Source of the DNA: an uncultured Ruminococcus sp.
GTDB lineage: Bacteria; Bacillota; Clostridia; Oscillospirales; Ruminococcaceae
Assembly (NCBI GenBank): GCA_905199285.1
Contig: CAJKFZ010000200.1
Location: 1-5,064, forward strand
Direction of reading: 5' to 3'
Length of the DNA: 5,064 nucleotides
The notes below the pieces were generated by a model. That model made no database searches, was not told the DNA's origin, and worked only from the letters and a program-made list of their open reading frames with translations. Shown here piece by piece: positions 1 through 5,064 of this stretch (positions are counted from its first letter, which is position 1; each line of letters opens with the position of its first letter). Made by a program: the position numbers and the translations under genes.

Positions 1-6
1 ATTTAC

Positions 7-12
7 AAGGAG
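7..12 (+). promoter_or_regulatory. Ribosome binding site of the HAD phosphatase gene
   Basis: AAGGAG lies 8 bases upstream of the ATG at 21, a near-perfect Shine-Dalgarno sequence at ideal spacing. It fixes the start of the HAD gene. Only six bases precede it in the window, so no promoter or upstream partner gene can be judged. Confidence 0.9.
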
Positions 13-20
13 AGTGAACA

Positions 21-809
21 ATGTCCAGCATAATTTTTTTTGATATAGACGGAACTCTTGCAACCGAAGATGAGCGCTCATTTATACCGGAAAGCGCTAT
101 TTCTGCAATTACGGAAACACGCACAAGAGGCAATCTTGCATTCATAAACACCGGAAGAACTCGTTTCAATATAAGCAGCCGTATCCGTGAGATCGGATTT
201 GACGGATATATATGCGGCTGCGGCACATATATTGAGTATAACGAAGAAGTAATATTTGAAAGTACGCTTGAACAGTCATTCTGCCGTAACATTTCAGAAA
301 TACTGAGGAAATGTCGCATCACACCTGTATATGAGCATAAGGACGGATATTTTTTCGATGATAAAGCTATAATGACAGACGGTCTCAGATATTTCATGGA
401 CGTTTTTGTAAATTCCGGAATAGATGTAAGCGGACGAGTAGAGGATGAAAATTTCTGCTTTGATAAATTTGTAGTATGGGTCAATGATGAAACAGACTTT
501 GAGATGTTCTGCCGAGAAATAAGTCCTTATTTCTCAATAATTGACAGGGGAAACGGATTTTATGAAAACGTTCCGCTTGGTTATTCTAAGGCTACAGCAA
601 TTGATATTATTTTGAAAAGGCTGAATATTCCAATAGAAAATGCATATGCAGTCGGTGACAGTATGAATGATCTTCCGATGCTCCAGGCTGTTCCTAACAG
701 TATTGCAATGGGAAATGCAGAAAAACTTTATCCTTATGTTTCCTACATAACAACTCCGATAGAGGAGAATGGTATAGCTAACGCTTTGAAACATTTTTCT
801 TTGATTTAA
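21..809 (+). CDS. Cof-type HAD-IIB family hydrolase (probable sugar-phosphate phosphatase)
   Basis: A 262-residue cytoplasmic protein, the usual length for Cof-like HAD phosphatases. All four HAD motifs are visible. Motif I is FFDIDGTL, with D8 as expected nucleophile and D10 as acid/base. Motif II is NTGR with T44. Motif III is K190 in GYSKATA. Motif IV is GDSMNDLPM with D213 and D217, which coordinate Mg2+. The roughly 100 residues between motifs II and III would form the C2B cap that selects the substrate, and the tail with TPIEENGIANAL is the familiar end of the subfamily. Members usually dephosphorylate sugar phosphates, nucleotides or cofactors such as PLP and FMN; the substrate here cannot be read from sequence. 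The segment after motif II reads ICGCGTYI where many relatives have an NGA-type motif. The next gene has its own promoter, so an operon with it is not required. No signal peptide or membrane segment is seen. Confidence 0.95.
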   Translation: MSSIIFFDIDGTLATEDERSFIPESAISAITETRTRGNLAFINTGRTRFNISSRIREIGFDGYICGCGTYIEYNEEVIFESTLEQSFCRNISEILRKCRITPVYEHKDGYFFDDKAIMTDGLRYFMDVFVNSGIDVSGRVEDENFCFDKFVVWVNDETDFEMFCREISPYFSIIDRGNGFYENVPLGYSKATAIDIILKRLNIPIENAYAVGDSMNDLPMLQAVPNSIAMGNAEKLYPYVSYITTPIEENGIANALKHFSLI

Positions 810-836
810 AATAGAGCAATATAATCCTAATTCAGA

Positions 837-857
837 GCAAAAAGTTACTTTTTTTGC
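837..857 (+). terminator. Possible weak terminator hairpin after the HAD gene
   Basis: GCAAAAAG at 837-844 can pair with the C, seven Ts and GC at 848-857 around a TTA loop, leaving two Ts bulged. It lies 27 bases after the HAD stop codon, where a terminator would be expected. The stem is almost all A-T and is not followed directly by a T tract (the nearest is TTTTT at 876-880), so it would be inefficient at best. Read-through toward the next gene is possible. Confidence 0.3.
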
Positions 858-911
858 CTAAAATGACAAATATTATTTTTCTAAATTAATTAAATTTGTG
901 CCTGTAAATAA

Positions 912-940
912 TTGAAAAAAATCCTCACTTATGATATAAT
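912..940 (+). promoter_or_regulatory. Sigma-A type promoter with extended -10, driving the phosphofructokinase gene
   Basis: TTGAAA at 912-917 differs from the -35 consensus by one base. TATAAT at 935-940 is a perfect -10, and the spacer is exactly 17 bases. TGA directly precedes the -10, giving the TGn extended -10 element. The region upstream is very AT-rich and could act as an UP element. Transcription should begin near 947, giving a leader of about 70 bases before the ATG at 1018. The match predicts strong, housekeeping-type expression. No clear operator or catabolite-response palindrome overlaps it. Confidence 0.85.
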
Positions 941-987
941 AAAATAAATGTTGTCGCTACAAAAACAATAAAATAACGAGAGGGAAA

Positions 988-1007
988 TGGCTGTAATATT
1001 TCAGCCA
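988..1007 (+). promoter_or_regulatory. Leader hairpin directly before the phosphofructokinase ribosome binding site
   Basis: TGGCTG at 988-993 pairs with CAGCCA at 1002-1007 around the eight-base loop TAATATTT, a 6-bp stem. It is the only obvious secondary structure in the leader. It is followed directly by AGGTGAT, and is preceded by GAGAGGG at 978-984, a second purine-rich SD-like tract too far from the ATG to serve it in linear form. The hairpin may shape ribosome access or RNA stability; this is inference. It resembles no riboswitch class I know, being too small and simple. Confidence 0.45.
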
Positions 1008-1008
1008 A

Positions 1009-1015
1009 AGGTGAT
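1009..1015 (+). promoter_or_regulatory. Ribosome binding site of the phosphofructokinase gene
   Basis: AGGTGAT, preceded by AA, matches the 3' half of the complement to the 16S rRNA tail (AAGGAGGTGATC), with its GG six bases before the ATG at 1018. An in-frame TGA at 1012-1014 inside this site excludes any upstream in-frame start, so 1018 is the first possible start. Confidence 0.75.
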
Positions 1016-1017
1016 TT

Positions 1018-2238
1018 ATGAATATAGCAGTTGCACAATCCGGCGGACCTACCTGCGCAATAAACGCTTCGCTTGCCGGCGTTTTCAGCGCAGGAAAAAA
1101 ATCAGGAAAATTTGAAAAAATCTACGGTGCATTCAATGGTATCGAAGGTATTCTGGAAAACCGATTGATCGATCTTTCAGAAGTTATTACTGATGACGAA
1201 AAATATCAGCTTCTTCTAAGAACTCCGTCCGCAGTTCTTGGTTCATGCAGAAGAAAGCTTCCGGATTATCATGAAAGCTCTGAAATTTACGAAAAAATAA
1301 CAGGTGTTCTTCATAATAACAATATTGGTGTTTTTTTCTATATCGGCGGAAACGATTCGATGGATACTGTTGCAAAGTATTCTTCTTACCTTGAAGAAAA
1401 CTCCATAAATGATATTAAAGTGATCGGTATTCCGAAAACTATCGATAACGATTTATGCGAAACAGATTATTCCCCTGGATTTGGTTCAGCGGCAAAGTAT
1501 GTCTGCTCAACGGTTCAGGAAATTACTCGTGACAGTAATGTTTACTGTATTCCATCTGTTACCATTATCGAGGCTATGGGACGTCATGCCGGATGGCTTG
1601 CAGCTTCTTCCTGCTGTATCAGGGCAAACGGCGAGAATGCTCCGCACCTTATTTATCTTCCAGAGATGACCTTCAGTATTGAAAAGTTTCTTTCCGATGT
1701 GAAAAATGAAATGAAAAAACACAAGGCAGTTATCGTAGTTGTTTCTGAGGGAGTTAAAACTGCTGAAGGAAAATTTGCTGCCGAAGAATTCCAGTCCGGA
1801 CAGAAAGACGTTTTTGGCCATTCATATCTTGCGGGAATAGGAAAATTCCTGGAAAAGCTTGTTGCTGCTGAAATAGGATGTAAAGTACGTTCTATTGAAC
1901 TTAACGTAATGCAGAGATGCAGCTCACATATTGCATCGAGAGAAGATATTGAATCTTCTGTGGCAATAGGTTCAGCGGCTGTTGAAGCAGCTATAAGCGG
2001 AAAAAGCGGATGCATGATGACATTTATAAGAGAATCGGACAAGCCTTATCGTTTCAGAATCGAAACTGCTGACGCTTCAAAAGCAGCAAATTCTGAAAAA
2101 CTTTTTCCTCGTGAATGGATAAATGAAGAGGGGAATAACGTTCTGCCGGCTGCGCTTGATTATTTCATGCCGCTTATTCAAGGAGAAATTCTTCCGATTA
2201 TGAAAAACGGAATGCCTTTACATATGACAATAGAATAA
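1018..2238 (+). CDS. pfp: 6-phosphofructokinase, probably pyrophosphate-dependent
   Basis: A 406-residue cytoplasmic enzyme of the PfkA superfamily, expected to phosphorylate fructose 6-phosphate to fructose 1,6-bisphosphate. Visible motifs, in order, are: N-terminal QSGGPT (7-12); GGNDS (110-114); PKTIDND (139-145) with catalytic D143; MGRHAGW (187-193), a sugar-phosphate binding signature; SEG (243-245); and QRCSSHIASRED (299-310), in the place of the QRGG segment of bacterial ATP enzymes. In ATP-dependent PFKs the two donor-site motifs read GGDGS and PGTIDND. D113 (for Gly) blocks the ATP alpha-phosphate and K140 (for Gly) favours pyrophosphate, so PPi is the likely donor and the reaction reversible. 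The length, about 90 residues above E. coli PfkA, fits the clostridial and Thermotoga-like PPi group. Position 112 is Asn where ATP enzymes have a Mg-associated Asp. The gene has its own promoter and ends at a terminator facing the GH9 gene. Family certainty is high; donor specificity is inferred. Confidence 0.95.
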   Translation: MNIAVAQSGGPTCAINASLAGVFSAGKKSGKFEKIYGAFNGIEGILENRLIDLSEVITDDEKYQLLLRTPSAVLGSCRRKLPDYHESSEIYEKITGVLHNNNIGVFFYIGGNDSMDTVAKYSSYLEENSINDIKVIGIPKTIDNDLCETDYSPGFGSAAKYVCSTVQEITRDSNVYCIPSVTIIEAMGRHAGWLAASSCCIRANGENAPHLIYLPEMTFSIEKFLSDVKNEMKKHKAVIVVVSEGVKTAEGKFAAEEFQSGQKDVFGHSYLAGIGKFLEKLVAAEIGCKVRSIELNVMQRCSSHIASREDIESSVAIGSAAVEAAISGKSGCMMTFIRESDKPYRFRIETADASKAANSEKLFPREWINEEGNNVLPAALDYFMPLIQGEILPIMKNGMPLHMTIE

Positions 2239-2257
2239 GAACAGGTTATAAAAATAT

Positions 2258-2289
2258 GGCTGCTACACGTTGGTGTAACAGCCGTTTTA
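2258..2289. terminator. Bidirectional intrinsic terminator between convergent genes
   Basis: An 11-bp stem pairs 2258-2268 (GGCTGCTACAC) with 2273-2283 (GTGTAACAGCC) around a GTTG loop. On the plus strand it is followed by GTTTTATTTTTAT; on the minus strand it is followed by ATATTTTTAT, so both transcripts see a GC-rich stem plus U-rich tail. It starts 19 bases after the phosphofructokinase stop. The GH9 stop codon lies inside the plus-strand T tract, 9 bases from the stem. The single mismatch is C-A in plus-strand RNA but a G-U wobble in minus-strand RNA, so the hairpin should be slightly more stable for the GH9 transcript. Confidence 0.88.
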
Positions 2290-2292
2290 TTT

Positions 2293-5049
2293 TTATGCAG
2301 GAAGTGAGTCAATAAGTTCGAGACGTAATTTTTGAATAGCAAGAGCATCCTCATTTGTTACGCCATCTCCGGGTTTGCAGCAATCGGCATTTAACATTCC
2401 CTGATCTGTAATATGGCTTGGATCAAAGCCATTGATACCATACTTGTCAGGATTGGAAAGCGACTGCATTATGAGAACTGCATCAGACATATCAACTTTT
2501 TTATCACAATTTGAATCGCCATAGAGAATTTTTTCTGTTGGAACAGGAGAAGGTTCAGTTCCGTCAGGTTCTATACCCCAGACAAGTTTGTCGTCTGCAT
2601 AAAGAGTGATTTTTTTGGTAATTGCAGCAGCATCATTGTTATCTTCAAAGCTGATAAGATCGTCGTAGCTGTAATCATTCGAGGAATCCCAAACAGTATC
2701 GTAAGTTTCCGGATTCATTTTATTAAGCAGTCCGAACTGATATACACGGCTTCCGTAGAAATTACAGTTCTGCCATGAGATCTCAACGTAATAAGTGCCG
2801 TTGTCATCATATTTTACAGGTTCAGATATAAGCGCCTGATTCTTTCCGTCCGTGAAGCTTTTTTCCTGATCGTAGTCGACCCTTGTTTCAATAAAGCTTA
2901 TGTCCTCGCCCTTTGCGATCTGTTCGTCGATATTAAAGTAATATCTTGCTTTGAGATTGCTTTCAAATTTAGGAGGATTTACTGTTCGGTTATGAACAAC
3001 GATTTTTATCTGAAGTCCGGCATCAGTTTCCTGAGCCTTACCTGCTGAGATGAAGAGACCTGTCGGCAGCGGATTGCCGTCTGCATCTACCTGATCATAT
3101 CCAACTGCATTTTCAGACATATCAAAATCCGGAATGATGTAATTTTTATCTTCAAGTTCCTTACCCTTTGCTCCGTAGAAATGGTAAATACCGGCAAGAT
3201 CACCGCAGAATCCGGCATTATAATCGTCCGTAACTTCGTTGTAGATGTAATCCTTCGTTTCATCATTGTGGAAATCTTCCAGATCAGGACCTCCTACCAA
3301 TGCTCCCCAGAGAGTATGAACCTGTGTTACAGGATCTTCCATGCTCTGTGTTGCAGAACAGTGGGAAGATCTGTGGTGAGCCTGTGAAGCGAAATTATTC
3401 TCATATCCTACTTCGTAGGCGTATCCCATAGGATTATCGCCGAGAATATATTCCATCTGATCTTTTGCCCATTCAGCAAAGATCATGTCGCCGGTTTCTT
3501 TTGTATAAACCATTGCCTGAAGTCCGGCAGCAGTATTATATCGTGCGCTTCCATATCCTGCAACAACAGCGTATCCTTCCGGCGATTTGGCAATAAAGTT
3601 TGAACCCTGTTCCGGAAGATTAGGAATATCCTTTGGGTCAATAGTCTGATTCCAGATAAGATCATCCATTCCGAAATATTTATGAGTTGTAGTAGGAACA
3701 TAGTAATTTGCGGTTTCAGCCGTTTCAGCATCTACACCCGACCAGAATTCGAGATTCCAGCGGAAAATATACCAATCACGGGCAGTATTTGTAACAGGAG
3801 CAAGCTTTGCGAAAACTCCGCCCCATACAGTATCCCAACAGTGAACCCAGATATTCTGCCAGCAGTTTCCGGTATCGGTCATGATTCTTTTCAGATAGCC
3901 AACATAAGGATGTGCGCCTTTGTCGTTTGTAGTTGTTTCATCAACAGCGATAATATCGTTTATATAATCGTAATTTTCCGTGCAGTAATAAAGCCATACG
4001 GCCGCCCAGGCAAGCTCATCGTAATCGTAGCTGGAGGTATAGAAACCGCCGTCGTAGCCAAGGCTTGTTGCTGTAGGAGTTGTTCCCGGTTCCCATTCTT
4101 CCTTATGAGTTGCTACTGCAAAATCGTAAAGAGCAATGGCATAATCGAGATTTTTCTGAGCATACTCAGGATCCGTGTCTTTGAAATTGAGATAGTTCAC
4201 CGCAAGCGAAGCAGCAGCTCCGGCACATTGATCGGAGGCAGGCATTTCGGTTGTGGCAAAATAAGCCGGACGCTTTACTCCGCATGAAGATGAAGCGACA
4301 AAAGTTCCGTCAACCTGAAGTTCAGGCGGACACCAATAGTTATGGTCGTTATTTCCTTCACCGACCTGATAACAGTAAGCAACAACATTTCCGTCGTCAT
4401 CGAGAAAAGTTGCTTTCATGAAATAATCATTTATCCAACGAAGTTCATCTTCAATGTGATTCTGTAGTCCTGTTTCTTCATAAGCGTCACGGAATTCATA
4501 ATATCCCCAGCCGATAGTTGAAGCAGAGTAGCTTCCCGGCAGACCGAATTTGACGTGATCTCCGGCATCGTGCCATCCACCTGTAAGGTCAAGAGTTCCG
4601 TTTCCGTCCGGATCGAGATATTTTCGGTTTTCGTCTATAAATTCCTGCGACATATTAACTCCAACATAAAGTCCCTCGGCAGCGCTTGCACCGCCGTCAC
4701 CCTCGCCGTTATACTCGCCTGTACCGCTTCCGTCGCCATTATCTTCATCAGTCTTTCCGCTTCCGATAGTCGGCATAGGAGTCATTGGCTGAAGAGGAAT
4801 CTCCGCATCTTTAACATGACAATTACCTCGCCATGAATAATAACCATCATCAGCAACTTCATCGCCGCACTTATTTGCATCATAAAAACAAAGGGCAAGC
4901 TGAAGAGCTTCTGCGAAGTTATCATAGTTGTTAGGCTTATCAGGATTAATAACTGCTGCGTTTGAAACAGTCGGAACAGCGCAAGACATTATCATAGCGG
5001 CTGCTGAAATTCCGGCAGCAGTTTTTTTAAGAAATCCTGTATTCTTCAA
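2293..5049 (-). CDS. Secreted cellulosomal endoglucanase: GH9, CBM3c, dockerin
   Basis: A 918-residue exported cellulase that hydrolyses beta-1,4-glucan chains. Residues 1-31 form a signal peptide: a Lys-containing n-region, then a hydrophobic stretch, with probable cleavage at SNA|AV. Residues about 41-628 are the GH9 catalytic domain: the N-terminal NFAEALQLALCFYDANKCG and WRG; DLTGGWHDAGDHVKF with D161 and D164 as the Asp pair that activates water; HHR at 558-560; and NEVTDDYNAG with E605 as expected proton donor. Residues about 659-826 match CBM3c, the module that packs against GH9 domains in processive endoglucanases (GLFISAG, KIVVHN, ARYYFNI, YYVEISWQ). A short Pro/Glu linker (827-841) leads to a dockerin (842-918), which should plug the enzyme into a cellulosome scaffoldin. 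Residues about 87-126 are an acidic, Gly-rich insertion within the catalytic domain. The start is TTG at 5049. The gene is convergent with the phosphofructokinase; its promoter is outside the window. Function is secure; the exact cleavage mode is inferred. Confidence 0.97.
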   Translation of the reverse strand: MKNTGFLKKTAAGISAAAMIMSCAVPTVSNAAVINPDKPNNYDNFAEALQLALCFYDANKCGDEVADDGYYSWRGNCHVKDAEIPLQPMTPMPTIGSGKTDEDNGDGSGTGEYNGEGDGGASAAEGLYVGVNMSQEFIDENRKYLDPDGNGTLDLTGGWHDAGDHVKFGLPGSYSASTIGWGYYEFRDAYEETGLQNHIEDELRWINDYFMKATFLDDDGNVVAYCYQVGEGNNDHNYWCPPELQVDGTFVASSSCGVKRPAYFATTEMPASDQCAGAAASLAVNYLNFKDTDPEYAQKNLDYAIALYDFAVATHKEEWEPGTTPTATSLGYDGGFYTSSYDYDELAWAAVWLYYCTENYDYINDIIAVDETTTNDKGAHPYVGYLKRIMTDTGNCWQNIWVHCWDTVWGGVFAKLAPVTNTARDWYIFRWNLEFWSGVDAETAETANYYVPTTTHKYFGMDDLIWNQTIDPKDIPNLPEQGSNFIAKSPEGYAVVAGYGSARYNTAAGLQAMVYTKETGDMIFAEWAKDQMEYILGDNPMGYAYEVGYENNFASQAHHRSSHCSATQSMEDPVTQVHTLWGALVGGPDLEDFHNDETKDYIYNEVTDDYNAGFCGDLAGIYHFYGAKGKELEDKNYIIPDFDMSENAVGYDQVDADGNPLPTGLFISAGKAQETDAGLQIKIVVHNRTVNPPKFESNLKARYYFNIDEQIAKGEDISFIETRVDYDQEKSFTDGKNQALISEPVKYDDNGTYYVEISWQNCNFYGSRVYQFGLLNKMNPETYDTVWDSSNDYSYDDLISFEDNNDAAAITKKITLYADDKLVWGIEPDGTEPSPVPTEKILYGDSNCDKKVDMSDAVLIMQSLSNPDKYGINGFDPSHITDQGMLNADCCKPGDGVTNEDALAIQKLRLELIDSLPA

Positions 5050-5058
5050 TTAAAACAT

Positions 5059-5064
5059 TCCTTT
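5059..5064 (-). promoter_or_regulatory. Ribosome binding site that supports a TTG start for the GH9 gene
   Basis: On the minus strand AAAGGA (5064 down to 5059) is followed by nine bases and then TTG at 5049-5047. The only nearby ATG, at 5058-5056, directly abuts this site and runs into TAA after two codons, so it cannot start the protein. The next in-frame Met codon, residue 20, would remove the charged n-region and most of the signal peptide. The window ends at this site, so it may extend further upstream. Confidence 0.8.

Noticed and set aside
883..897. AT-only palindrome TTAATTAA as an operator upstream of the promoter
   Set aside because: The surrounding stretch is almost all A and T, where such palindromes arise by chance. 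It more likely contributes to an UP-like AT-rich region.
947..1017. Riboswitch or T-box in the phosphofructokinase leader
   Set aside because: At about 70 bases with one 6-bp hairpin and no terminator or known conserved core, there is no room for a known riboswitch or T-box.
1653..2042. 129-residue minus-strand open frame inside the phosphofructokinase gene
   Set aside because: Antisense to a well-conserved enzyme; no ribosome binding site or domain of its own seen.
21..2238. HAD phosphatase and phosphofructokinase as one operon
   Set aside because: They share orientation, but a 208-base gap with a near-consensus promoter just before the second gene argues for separate units. Weak read-through remains possible.
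3682..4287. 201-residue plus-strand open frame opposite the cellulase
   Set aside because: It lies wholly antisense to the GH9 catalytic domain, which has unmistakable protein motifs. Its translation has no recognisable domain and is rich in Ile, Cys and Ser, as expected of a complementary-strand shadow.
4981..4992. Lipoprotein signal at C23 of the cellulase (IMSC)
   Set aside because: Met at the -2 position is a poor lipobox fit. A dockerin enzyme is expected to be released, and a good signal peptidase I site (SNA|AV) follows.
5050..5058. ATG upstream of the cellulase start as a leader peptide
   Set aside because: It encodes only Met-Phe before a stop and overlaps the Shine-Dalgarno region, so it cannot be a meaningful leader.

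Overview
The window looks like a chromosomal segment of a cellulolytic, anaerobic, fairly AT-rich Firmicute, most probably a Ruminococcus of the R. flavefaciens / R. champanellensis type. The main clue is the C-terminal dockerin of the large minus-strand gene. It has two calcium loops separated by a long spacer containing NPDKYG and HIT, and a second loop ending in GDGVTN; I recognise this layout from ruminococcal cellulosomes. A PPi-type phosphofructokinase also fits a cellulolytic clostridial glycolysis. The species call is inference; no rRNA or other marker gene is present.

Layout: (1) 21-809, plus strand, a Cof-type HAD phosphatase with a strong ribosome binding site at the window edge; its promoter lies outside the window. 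(2) 810-1017, a 208-base AT-rich gap holding a weak hairpin after the HAD gene, a near-consensus extended -10 sigma-A promoter (TTGAAA, 17 bases, TATAAT), and a leader of about 70 bases with a small hairpin just before the ribosome binding site. (3) 1018-2238, plus strand, a 6-phosphofructokinase whose active-site residues point to pyrophosphate rather than ATP as phosphoryl donor. (4) 2258-2289, a hairpin with T-rich flanks on both sides, a shared terminator for the two convergent genes. (5) 2293-5049, minus strand, a secreted GH9 endoglucanase: signal peptide, GH9 catalytic domain carrying an unusual acidic Gly-rich insertion, CBM3c module, short linker and dockerin. It starts at TTG, and its promoter lies beyond the right edge.

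The genes link only loosely. The GH9 enzyme would cut cellulose outside the cell as part of a cellulosome, and the PPi-PFK would process the resulting hexose phosphate inside the cell. The HAD protein is a probable sugar-phosphate phosphatase of unknown substrate. The three genes appear to be separate transcription units.

I see no mobile element, CRISPR array, RNA gene or defence system, and no clear sign of an undescribed system. The points most worth a second look are the insertion inside the GH9 catalytic domain, the GGNDS variant in the PFK, the leader hairpin and the TTG start.
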